Source: Chromatiaceae bacterium (lineage in GTDB: Bacteria > Pseudomonadota > Gammaproteobacteria > Chromatiales > Chromatiaceae). Taken from it: 64,000 nt of DNA. The DNA lies in contig JACDZG010000017.1 of assembly GCA_013426805.1 (NCBI GenBank), positions 1-64,000 on the forward strand, read 5' to 3'. Position numbers and translations under genes: made by a program. The notes beneath the pieces are model-generated. The model was not told the origin of the DNA, ran no database searches, and worked only from the letters and a program-made list of their open reading frames with translations. This document shows, piece by piece, positions 29,944 to 37,308 of this stretch; within the stretch, counting starts at the first letter, position 1, and every line of letters starts with the position of its first letter.

Positions 29944-30708
29944 CTACTGCGCCGCGGTATCGCCCGCCGCGGCGATCGCCAGGAAATCCGCGGCGACCAG
30001 CGCGGCGCCGCCGATCAGACCACCGTCGATATCCGGCTGGGACAGCAACTCCAGGGCATTGCTGGCCTTCATGCTGCCGCCGTAAAGAATGCGCGTCTTG
30101 GCCGCGATCGGCGCGCTATGACCGGCCAGCCGGTTGCGGATGAAGGCGTGGACCTCCTGAGCCTGGGTGGGCGTTGCCGTCTTCCCGGTGCCGATCGCCC
30201 ACACGGGCTCGTAAGCCACTTCGAGGACGTCGAAGGCGCCGATGCCGCTGATCTGGATGATCGCGTCGATCTGGCCGCCAACCACCTTTTCCATGTCGCC
30301 GCGCTCACGCTCTTCCAAGGTCTCGCCCACACACAGGATCGCCGTCAGGCCCGCCGCGTGCGCCGCGGCCAGTTTCTTGGCGATCAGCGCATCGTCCTCG
30401 CCGTACATCGCCCGCCGCTCGGAGTGGCCGACGATGACATATTTGCAGCCGAACTCGGCCAGCATAGCGCCGGCGACCTCGCCGGTGAAGGCCCCGCTCG
30501 CCTCGGTACTGAGGTTCTGCGCACCCAGACGAACGCTGCTGCCGGCCAGCGCCTGTGCGGCCATCTGCAGGAATGGATAGGGCGGACAAACCGCCACTTC
30601 GCTACGCTGAATGGCACCCACGCCAGCGACGACATCGGCCAACAGCCGCTCGACGCTGGCCTTGGTCCCGTTCATCTTCCAGTTACCGGCAATCAGTGGC
30701 TGGCGCAT
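29944..30708 (-). CDS. tpiA: Triosephosphate isomerase
   Basis: TpiA interconverts dihydroxyacetone phosphate and glyceraldehyde 3-phosphate in glycolysis/gluconeogenesis. The sequence has the substrate lysine in AGNWKMNG, the catalytic His in VIVGHSERR, the catalytic Glu in AYEPVWAIGTG, and the phosphate loop GGAALV. There are two adjacent ATGs (30711 and 30708); the second is seven bases from GGAG and gives 254 residues. It is divergent from smpB. Confidence 0.96.
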   Translation of the reverse strand: MRQPLIAGNWKMNGTKASVERLLADVVAGVGAIQRSEVAVCPPYPFLQMAAQALAGSSVRLGAQNLSTEASGAFTGEVAGAMLAEFGCKYVIVGHSERRAMYGEDDALIAKKLAAAHAAGLTAILCVGETLEERERGDMEKVVGGQIDAIIQISGIGAFDVLEVAYEPVWAIGTGKTATPTQAQEVHAFIRNRLAGHSAPIAAKTRILYGGSMKASNALELLSQPDIDGGLIGGAALVAADFLAIAAAGDTAAQ

Positions 30709-30735
30709 CATGAATCTCCCAAAAATAGAGCCCGG

Positions 30736-30764
30736 CAATCTATCCGGATTAGACGTGGAAATCA
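30736..30764 (-). promoter_or_regulatory. Predicted tpiA promoter
   Basis: On the minus strand TTGATT (30759-30764) and TAGATT (30736-30741) are 17 bp apart, 28 bp upstream of the tpiA start. It would drive tpiA-secG-tRNA-Leu. The call rests on sequence similarity to sigma-70 boxes only. Confidence 0.45.
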
Positions 30765-30791
30765 ACCGAAACCTTGCCGTAAACTGCGCGC

Positions 30792-31268
30792 ATGAGCAAG
30801 GGCAAAAAAAAAACCGACGGCAGCTCCACCATCGCACTCAATCGGAAGGCGGGGCATGACTATCACATCGAGCAGCGCATCGAGGCCGGTCTGGCCCTCG
30901 AAGGCTGGGAGGTCAAGAGCCTGCGCGCGGGGCGCCTGCAAATCAAGGAGGCCTACGTCAAAATCCTCCACGCCGAGGCCTTTTTGATCGGCTCCCACAT
31001 CTCGCCGCTGCCGACCGCGTCCACCCACATCAGCCCCGACCCGACCCGCACCCGCAAACTGCTGCTCAAGCGCTCCGAACTCAACCGCCTGATCGGTCAG
31101 ACCGAGCGCGCCGGCTACACCCTGGTGCCGACCGCCATGTACTGGAAGCGCGGCCGGGCTAAGCTGGAGATCGGACTCGCCAAAGGCAAGAAGCTGCACG
31201 ACAAACGCGCCAGCGAGAAGGACAAGGACTGGCAGCGCGAGAAGGAGCGGCTGTTCAAGTCCGGCTGA
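30792..31268 (+). CDS. smpB: SsrA-binding protein SmpB
   Basis: SmpB binds tmRNA and brings it to stalled ribosomes for trans-translation. The 158-residue protein has [40 protein letters not shown] and the basic C-terminal tail [20 protein letters not shown] that acts as an mRNA mimic in the ribosome. Length is normal. It is divergent from tpiA, and its RNA partner ssrA follows 133 bp downstream on the same strand. Confidence 0.97.
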   Translation: MSKGKKKTDGSSTIALNRKAGHDYHIEQRIEAGLALEGWEVKSLRAGRLQIKEAYVKILHAEAFLIGSHISPLPTASTHISPDPTRTRKLLLKRSELNRLIGQTERAGYTLVPTAMYWKRGRAKLEIGLAKGKKLHDKRASEKDKDWQREKERLFKSG

Positions 31269-31357
31269 GGCCGGTTGCCGACGAGGATAGACCAGGCGGG
31301 ACCTGGGTGAAACCCCTACCAAACAGTCCGGTGCGCGAAAAAGTCACGCCGACGGAC

Positions 31358-31386
31358 TTGCCGAAGCGCCCCCGAGCCCCTATAGT
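31358..31386 (+). promoter_or_regulatory. Predicted ssrA promoter
   Basis: TTGCCG (31358-31363) and TATAGT (31381-31386) are 17 bp apart, 16 bp before the mature 5' end of tmRNA. This distance fits a short 5' leader removed by RNase P. Confidence 0.55.
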
Positions 31387-31401
31387 CGGAGGTAACACTT
31401 A

Positions 31402-31757
31402 GGGGGCGACTTGGTTTCGACGTGGGTCGCGAAACTCGAGGTGCATGCCGAGGTGCGGGTACCTCGTAAAACCGTCCGCAAATTCTAGTTGCCAACGACG
31501 ACAACTACGCTCTCGCTGCTTAATCCCAGCGGGCCTCTGGCCAGTACTTGCCTGTGGGTGCTGGGTTCCAGGGGTAACAACACATAGGATCGCGGCGACG
31601 GGAGTCCGGACCTGAGCTGCTAAAACCTAACGGAATCGCCGACCGTGCGTCCTGCCTTTCGGGCGCGGGAAGGTTAAAAATAATAGAAAGGATAAGCATG
31701 TAGTATCCAACGGCAGAGGGCTTGCGGACGCGGGTTCGATTCCCGCCGCCTCCACCA
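31402..31757 (+). ncRNA. ssrA: Transfer-messenger RNA (tmRNA)
   Basis: The 356-nt RNA rescues stalled ribosomes and tags the nascent peptide. The 5' end GGGGGCGACTTGGTTTCGAC pairs with the 3' end CGGACGCGGGTTCGATTCCC plus GCCGCCTCCACCA to form the tRNA-Ala-like domain. The tag frame is 31491-31523 and encodes ANDDNYALAA followed by TAA, the type seen in gammaproteobacteria. The 3' end of ssrA is a frequent target of integrases, and the region downstream is an accessory island, but I see no second copy of the 3' end in the window. Confidence 0.97.
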
Positions 31758-31764
31758 AGCACAG

Positions 31765-31795
31765 AACCCCAACCGGTCTCGGTTGGGGTTTTTTT
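31765..31795 (+). terminator. Intrinsic terminator of ssrA
   Basis: A perfect 10-bp hairpin (AACCCCAACC, 31765-31774, with GGTTGGGGTT, 31781-31790) is followed by a T run to 31795. It lies eight bases after the tmRNA CCA end. Confidence 0.9.
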
Positions 31796-32352
31796 ATGCC
31801 TGCTGCTGCGCAAATGTACGCAATGTCTGGGGTTCCCGCGGCCCGCGGACGACTTCAGACTGTGCAGTCCGCCGCCTGCCGCCACACCCAGAACCCACTA
31901 CGTCTCTCCCCCCAGTCAACCGTCTCTCCGACCGCGCGGCCCCGATCGTCGCTCCGGCCATTTTACCGCCGATTTCACTGAATGTCCGTCCCAGTCAAAT
32001 AGTGTTTGTGTCCATCGCAAACTTGCTTGCCCGACATCCTTGCTGCAACTAGAATCAGGCTTGTACGTACTTCCGACAAAGCCAGACTGCTAACAAGAGC
32101 GCTTCTCACGTAAGCTTATGTTTATGAAAGAAATCGTGCCCCGGATGATCGATCGAGTAGTCGACTTTATGTCACAGACGCTAATTTCTATAGTTGTTTA
32201 CCACTTCTTAACGAATTGATTTAAAATGGTTTTCCTTTGAGACGCCACGTAAATAACTGATTATTTCAATTAGCTATGCCTATCGTGACAAGAAAGCAGA
32301 GCCAGAGTCACCTCCATATCCAGCATTGCCATTTTTCTTACAAGACGGCCTA
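31796..32352. other. Island boundary without a clear gene
   Basis: GC content falls visibly after about 32.0 kb (AT-rich runs at 32160-32290). The only notable frame is a 33-codon ORF at 32118-32219 on plus with one hydrophobic stretch (LISIVVYHFL), which is too short to call. No integrase, repeat of the ssrA end, or RNA is seen. It probably contains the promoter of the nuclease/phosphoribosyltransferase cassette. Confidence 0.4.
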
Positions 32353-33267
32353 ATGCCCGACGAGGATGGCGTGATTTCCGCTATCAAAGCATGTCTTGGT
32401 GACAAGGCTGCGACCTACGCTGCGAACAAGCATCGCGGTGGTACCAACGGCGCCAAAGGAACTCGCTATGAAGACTTCTTCTTAGCAGTAAGGGTTGCTG
32501 AAGCAGCTGTCGGCGTTGTTGATAATCCCCGTGCGGAGTGGCCGCACATAAGGGGTCAGTGCTACGGGTTCGTAGACGACGCCCGCGTGGCAACCTCAAC
32601 CCACACAGAGTATTACCAACTCAAGAATAAGGAAACGGTGAACTGGACCACCGGCGCGCACTCCATCGCGGCCGACTTTGAGTTTCAATACAAGCTGGCA
32701 ACCTACCTGAAGGAACCCACGCCAACAACAGGCTTGGTTGTTTCCATCAAGGCGCAACATCAATCCCTACTAGGCAGCGTGCCGGCCAGTATCGCACCGC
32801 ATTCGTCTGTTTACTACTTTCCTTGGCTATCGACACCGAACCGACTCGTGCTTGAAAGCCCGGATTTACAAGAATGCCTCAAGAAGCTTGCGAAAGTTGA
32901 AGAACCTACTCTCGACGTGCTAAGCGGCGTATTTGGACTATTATTAATTGCATGCATAGAATATCCGGACGGAGCAAGTGTCGAAGAGATTGTGGCGCGC
33001 GCATGTCGATTGATTCCGGGCCAACTGAGACGTTTGCCGGCGACTGAAGACCGGGAGCAGCAATTGACACAGCCGTTCAGACTGGTCCTGTCCCAAATTC
33101 GAGGTTTGTCGTACGGTGTCAAGAGAGGATATTTTCACTGGGCTGCTTTTGGCACTTCCGGAGTTTTCGGTTGGGACTGCACCAGTAAGGAATTCACGGA
33201 ATTTCAGGAACTCATCATCAAGAATGCGCCAAAGACATTTGAAGAATTTGAGCAGCTTCTACCATGA
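32353..33267 (+). CDS. Predicted PD-(D/E)xK-like nuclease, first gene of an uncharacterised cassette
   Basis: This 304-residue protein is not a family I can name with certainty. The N-terminal half has a nuclease-like layout: GTNGAKGTRYEDFFLAVRVA (helix with a conserved acidic residue), then GFVDDARVATS and EYYQLKNKETV, reading as D...(E/Q)xK of the DUF4297/Cap4-type dsDNA nuclease fold. The second half (about 170-304) is helical with a Trp/Phe-rich tail (KRGYFHWAAFGTSGVFGWD) and may be a sensor or partner interface. An in-frame TTG at 32326 would add nine residues. It overlaps the next gene by four bases (ATGA), so the two proteins are probably made together. Base composition is lower in GC than the flanking core genes. 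The nuclease call is inference from motif pattern. Confidence 0.6.
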   Translation: MPDEDGVISAIKACLGDKAATYAANKHRGGTNGAKGTRYEDFFLAVRVAEAAVGVVDNPRAEWPHIRGQCYGFVDDARVATSTHTEYYQLKNKETVNWTTGAHSIAADFEFQYKLATYLKEPTPTTGLVVSIKAQHQSLLGSVPASIAPHSSVYYFPWLSTPNRLVLESPDLQECLKKLAKVEEPTLDVLSGVFGLLLIACIEYPDGASVEEIVARACRLIPGQLRRLPATEDREQQLTQPFRLVLSQIRGLSYGVKRGYFHWAAFGTSGVFGWDCTSKEFTEFQELIIKNAPKTFEEFEQLLP

Positions 33268-33974
33268 GAACTTTCACGCCCTTCGCCGAGAAAGACCCTT
33301 TGGCCCGTCGGCTGGTGGAAGGTCTGCCGGGCCTTAAAGGCGATGTTGCGGGTTACCGAGAACAGATGCGCGCACTTGGTGTGCATTTAGCGAGCGGCAT
33401 CGTTCGAGAGCTAGGCTCTCAGAAAATTACGGATATCTGCGTCATCTGCACTGTCGAAGATGCCGACTTCCTAGCTCGCGGACTTATTGAAGAGTTGGAG
33501 AAGAGCGGACTAGGATCCAAGATTCATATGATCTGTATGTGGAACCAGCGCATCAAGAAGGACGGCATATCAATCTCCCCAGTGTTGAAAACATATGAGG
33601 AAGACTTCGATCGCAATGAGTGTATTTTTATCATTGTCAAATCGATTATTTCTGGGGCCTGTGTAGTTAGGACAAATCTTACCCGTGCCATCTCGGCTGC
33701 AAATCCTCAACGAGTATTTGTCGCTTCTCCGGTTATGTTGAAGGGAGCGGAAATGAGGCTATCATCCGAATTCCCTGATGAAATCTCCAAGAAATTCGAG
33801 TTCGTCCATTTCGCTACTGACACCGACAAGAGCCCTGACGGCCAGGAGGTAATTCCTGGTATCGGTGGTTCCGTTTACGAACTCTTAGGCTTGGGTGACA
33901 GCACATTAAAAAATAGGTACATGCCTGAAATAGTCAGAGAGCGGCGCAGGAAAGCGTTCCCAGGCATTTCTTGA
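33264..33974 (+). CDS. Uracil phosphoribosyltransferase-like protein, second gene of the cassette
   Basis: This 236-residue protein has the order of motifs of a phosphoribosyltransferase fold. There is a hood region (KDPLARRLVEGLPG), a central ISGACVVRTNLTRAISAANP in the place of the PRPP loop, VFVASPVML, FVHFATDTDKSPDG, and VIPGIGGSVYELLG, which parallels the YIVPGLGDAGDR end of uracil phosphoribosyltransferases. The acidic PRPP-binding signature of true enzymes (DD/ED followed by TG) is not clear, so catalysis is uncertain. PRTase-fold proteins have been predicted as effectors or sensors in prokaryotic conflict systems. Being coupled to a nuclease-like gene inside a defence island supports such a role. 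It is convergent with the next gene, eight bases away. Confidence 0.6.
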   Translation: MRTFTPFAEKDPLARRLVEGLPGLKGDVAGYREQMRALGVHLASGIVRELGSQKITDICVICTVEDADFLARGLIEELEKSGLGSKIHMICMWNQRIKKDGISISPVLKTYEEDFDRNECIFIIVKSIISGACVVRTNLTRAISAANPQRVFVASPVMLKGAEMRLSSEFPDEISKKFEFVHFATDTDKSPDGQEVIPGIGGSVYELLGLGDSTLKNRYMPEIVRERRRKAFPGIS

Positions 33975-33982
33975 TTTGGTTC

Positions 33983-34876
33983 TTAGACGGAAACTGGGGC
34001 GGACTGATCCCCCGATAAATGCAACTCATACTGCTCATTGATACGGTACAGTATCCGCCGTCCTCCTCCGCGTGTCACCTCCTCGGTCACGTCGAATAGC
34101 TCGGCCGCCAGCAGTACACCTTTGAGGGTCGCGTGACCGAAGCGCTTGTGAAGGTCGTCGAGCTCCGATGGGGCATGTCGCTTGATCAAATCGCCGGCTG
34201 TCGAGAGCGGCGTCCAACCGTCCGCTCTCGGCGTCTGACGTGCGATATCTCCCAACATGATGATCAGCCGACTGCCTCTTAGAAAGGCCAACTCGAACTG
34301 TCGGTGACCCTCGGAAGATGAAAAGAAATCGGCAAACTGCTTATTCCCAATCTCCATCGCTCGCACCCATCCCTGAAGACGTTCGAGCATGCGCCAAGTC
34401 TCGTCCCGCTGCGCATCCAGGTACGCGAGTGCGGCCTCGGTGTCACCTGCGACGGCCGAATGCCATCGGGGCAAAAAGTGGTGGATCAGGTCATTGCGTG
34501 CATCGACCAATGCCCGCAGCTCTTTGTCATATCGATCGACGGATTCAGCGTCGGTTTCGATGGAGAACCTGAATCTTATCCAAGGCTCGTCGATCACGTC
34601 GGGAGGCTCGTCTTCGGCAGGAGTCCTCAGAAGGTTATCAACCAACTTGCCTGCCAGACCACCCATTGTCTTGTTGTGCACGGCATCGGCCTGTCTTTCC
34701 ACGCGTGCCACCAACTGGCTTGCCAGCCCGCTGAATGCCGCGTTCGCGCTCAGGTACTTGAGCAGGTACTCGACCCGCTGAAAGTTTACGACGTTACGGC
34801 CGATACACCGAAGCACGTCGTCGGTCTCCAGCGTCCTGACATGCACGCGTGGCGGCGTCTCTTCGGTCATGGTCAT
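33983..34876 (-). CDS. HEPN-like and OST-HTH/LOTUS domain protein
   Basis: This 297-residue protein appears to have two parts. Residues ~20-200 are helical, starting CIGRNVVNFQRVEYLLKYLS, with an R127-x4-H132 motif (VDARNDLIHHFLP), the arrangement of HEPN ribonuclease active sites. Residues ~230-290 resemble an OST-HTH/LOTUS domain (WTPLSTAGDLIKRHAP, FGHATLKGVLLAAELFDVTE), which binds RNA in other proteins. A role in RNA binding or cleavage during defence is inferred. The ATG at 34876 is followed by a second in-frame ATG two codons later. It is a single gene, convergent with the phosphoribosyltransferase-like gene. Confidence 0.55.
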   Translation of the reverse strand: MTMTEETPPRVHVRTLETDDVLRCIGRNVVNFQRVEYLLKYLSANAAFSGLASQLVARVERQADAVHNKTMGGLAGKLVDNLLRTPAEDEPPDVIDEPWIRFRFSIETDAESVDRYDKELRALVDARNDLIHHFLPRWHSAVAGDTEAALAYLDAQRDETWRMLERLQGWVRAMEIGNKQFADFFSSSEGHRQFELAFLRGSRLIIMLGDIARQTPRADGWTPLSTAGDLIKRHAPSELDDLHKRFGHATLKGVLLAAELFDVTEEVTRGGGRRILYRINEQYELHLSGDQSAPVSV

Positions 34877-34944
34877 GGTCTCCCCGGCCTACCCCACGGC
34901 CCTATCCACAAGGCGCCATTTCATTTTCACGCTCCGCTTGACGC

Positions 34945-35496
34945 CTATGACAGCATGGGCTGCAGCCGGGTCTCAAGAAAAAGCTGATCGGCCTCGTCCA
35001 CCGCAGTCAATGCGTTCTCCAATAAGATATGGGGCTTCAATCCAGCAAGGATTTTAGCGCACTCTGTCGAGGATGCCTCGGGGTGTTGGCGCCTCACATA
35101 AACAGCAGTCGCCAGTCGCTCTAAAGCATTGACTCCGCAACTACCTAGACGTTCCGCGATGAAATCTACGGCAGCACCATAGCTCGCGAGCGTCTTGGGA
35201 AAACGATTCGCCAACGCCTGTGCCCCAACGGTCGGCGCCAGACGCGGGCCGTAGGGGATGGCCTGGGGCTGGAGTGTAAGGAGATCGTCCGCTTGCAAGG
35301 ATGTCAGCTCGTCACGAAGATCGAACGAAAACGGACCGTGCTTATAGAGGACGAAGCGGAAGTTAAGCGGTACAGAGCAAAGCTCCTGCAACAGATAAAT
35401 AGATTTCTGGACGTGAGTCTCGCCGCACCAACTTCCATGGTTGCGCAGCGCGATCAGTAGTCGCGTCAGTAGGGCAGCCTTCGCCATACGATTCAC
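34945..35496 (-). CDS. YwgA-like small protein
   Basis: This 183-residue protein has LLIALRNHGSWCGETHVQKS, IYLLQELCSVPLNFRFVLY and KHGPFSFDLRDELTSL, resembling Bacillus YwgA and more distantly the SocA/Panacea antitoxin fold. Biochemical function is unknown. Its start overlaps the stop of the HD-domain gene by four bases. The same pairing is seen for Bacillus ywgA with the HD-domain gene ywfO, which strengthens the call. I infer that it regulates or partners the HD enzyme. Confidence 0.55.
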   Translation of the reverse strand: MNRMAKAALLTRLLIALRNHGSWCGETHVQKSIYLLQELCSVPLNFRFVLYKHGPFSFDLRDELTSLQADDLLTLQPQAIPYGPRLAPTVGAQALANRFPKTLASYGAAVDFIAERLGSCGVNALERLATAVYVRRQHPEASSTECAKILAGLKPHILLENALTAVDEADQLFLETRLQPMLS

Positions 35497-36821
35497 TCTA
35501 AATCCTCCTCTGAGGAGGGGCGTAGTAAGTCACCCCGATGTTTGTTAAGCCATTTTTCTGACACTGCCCGAATATGCGGCGACGCATAGATCGTGTCGAC
35601 GGATACAAGAGGCAGATTCTGCAATACCGCCGATAAGGCCAATGAAGAGGAAACTTGGCCATTGTGAAGCAGTACCGGAAAATTTGGTGCTCCGGCTTTC
35701 TGCGGGTAGCGGTCGCGGCGGAAACAGGTCGGCTCGAATTGACCCTGCAGAGCGCGCAATAACTCGCCTCCAGCTTCCGGATTAATTGCCGTATCGGCAG
35801 GATTGCGAAAATAGATCGGCCGAAAATGCCCGCGACACAAAATATTGTGTGCGGATGCGTGGCCCGGCGCTGACGCCTTCCGCTCGGCATCTCGCATGGC
35901 CGCCAACACTTCGACATCCGTCAACCCCAGATGTCCATCGACCTCGAAAGGGTAACCCGCGGGCGCCAACCATTCGCTTAGGAAATCTCGGAGATGGATA
36001 TCGTAAATCCGCCGTATCGCATGAAAGTAGACTTGGGAATACATGAAATAACGCGCCAGCAGCAGCGCCTCAGCGGACTGAAGCCCACCAACCTCCACTC
36101 CTAAGGCGAGAGCCTCGTTTTCCTCATCGTCTTCGCCGCCAGATGGTGGCGCAGTCAAGATACGCAGAGTATCAACCAAGCGGAAGTGATCAAACCGCCC
36201 GTACGCTACGCCGGTGTGCAAGGAGTCCCGCAACAGATAATCCATGCGGTCGACGCCGAAGGCGTCACCCACAATAATTTCCGACAGAATCGTTTCCAAG
36301 ACGCTGAAGGTTTCATCACGCATTTCTTTTGGCCCTAGAGCCAACTTCGCGATCCGCTTCGGTTGGATATTCATATCCTCCCAAAGAGGCGCCATTTCAT
36401 GGCTATTGACCAACAGGGCAGTCAGATCCTCGTGCGTCTTTCCGGGTGGTAGAAGCTCCTTTTCTGCCGCGTGCGAAAACGGAAGGTGGCCGATATCGTG
36501 ACACAACGCGGCCATTCGCACCACTTGGCGCCAATACCCCCGTTTGTCAGAGGAGAGTTCAGGCACGAGATCACGCACCTTGTCAGTCAGATTCCCGGGG
36601 TGGGAGATCACATCGAAGACCCGGCCGGCAAGCTCCATGACTCCTAAAGAGTGCTCGAATCGACGATGCGTCGCGCCCGGGTAGACCAAATAGGTGAGAG
36701 CCAATTGGTGGATATGCCGGAGCCGCTGAAAGGGACGCGAATCTAGAATCCTGCGTTCGTCGGTAGTCAGCCGGACGAAAGCATGGATAGGGTCACGCAG
36801 CTCGTGGATGTGCTTGATCAT
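35493..36821 (-). CDS. HD-domain phosphohydrolase (SAMHD1/dGTPase-like)
   Basis: The protein has 442 residues from the ATG at 36821 (MIKHIHELRDPIHAFVRL). It carries the metal-binding HD signature in stages: FQRLRHIHQLALTYLVYPG, RRFEHSLGVMELA, and MAALCHDIGHLPFSHAAE, then VGDAFGVDRMDYLLRD. This is the YwfO/SAMHD1-like class that hydrolyses nucleotides, often dNTPs. dNTP depletion is one known anti-phage strategy, so its place in this island may be meaningful. The in-frame extension to 36929 has no family match. The gene overlaps the YwgA-like gene and probably forms an operon with it. Confidence 0.8.
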   Translation of the reverse strand: MIKHIHELRDPIHAFVRLTTDERRILDSRPFQRLRHIHQLALTYLVYPGATHRRFEHSLGVMELAGRVFDVISHPGNLTDKVRDLVPELSSDKRGYWRQVVRMAALCHDIGHLPFSHAAEKELLPPGKTHEDLTALLVNSHEMAPLWEDMNIQPKRIAKLALGPKEMRDETFSVLETILSEIIVGDAFGVDRMDYLLRDSLHTGVAYGRFDHFRLVDTLRILTAPPSGGEDDEENEALALGVEVGGLQSAEALLLARYFMYSQVYFHAIRRIYDIHLRDFLSEWLAPAGYPFEVDGHLGLTDVEVLAAMRDAERKASAPGHASAHNILCRGHFRPIYFRNPADTAINPEAGGELLRALQGQFEPTCFRRDRYPQKAGAPNFPVLLHNGQVSSSLALSAVLQNLPLVSVDTIYASPHIRAVSEKWLNKHRGDLLRPSSEEDLE

Positions 36822-37308
36822 GACGCGCGACGGACCCCAGACGCCGGTTCTAGAAACATCCCAGGGAAAACAGATATTTTCGGTTCTTAAGCCGCTCAGA
36901 GCGACCGTGCTTGCTCGCCAAAGGCGCAAGCGATCCTGATACCAACGAGTAAGATGCTGAATCAGAAACTAAAGTTGAGAAACCGCGTGATCGTCGGTTG
37001 CGCAATCAATAGGTTGCGAGAATCGATCAGGCGCAGACATGGATTTTTCAGTCTCTCAGGCAGGAATATAGTCGCTCTGGGTGTCAAGATCAATTGACAA
37101 AGACTATCGTCAACAGAAGTTGACGTCGCTCGCTCGATCGGGGGCCTGCGTTCCCGAGTGCCTGAATCCCACCCGGTCGCCAACTAAGGACCCTAGCTGC
37201 CTGTCGGGTATTCTTGGCGCGAGCTGGCTGGAATCGCGTTAGACTGCCCTTGCGACTCCTGACACCCCCCGACCAAGAGCATGTTTCGCTCGACCGACGG
37301 CGACCCCC
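36822..37308. other. Intergenic region between HD gene and helicase remnant
   Basis: About 490 bp with no supported gene on either strand; the possible frames are short and lack family features. It separates two divergent defence units and should hold their promoters. A breakpoint is likely near its right end, where the N-terminus of the helicase begins and soon diverges. Confidence 0.4.

Noticed and set aside
32118-32219. 33-codon plus ORF with a hydrophobic stretch, possibly a small toxin
   Set aside because: Too short, no good ribosome binding site and no partner; chance cannot be excluded.
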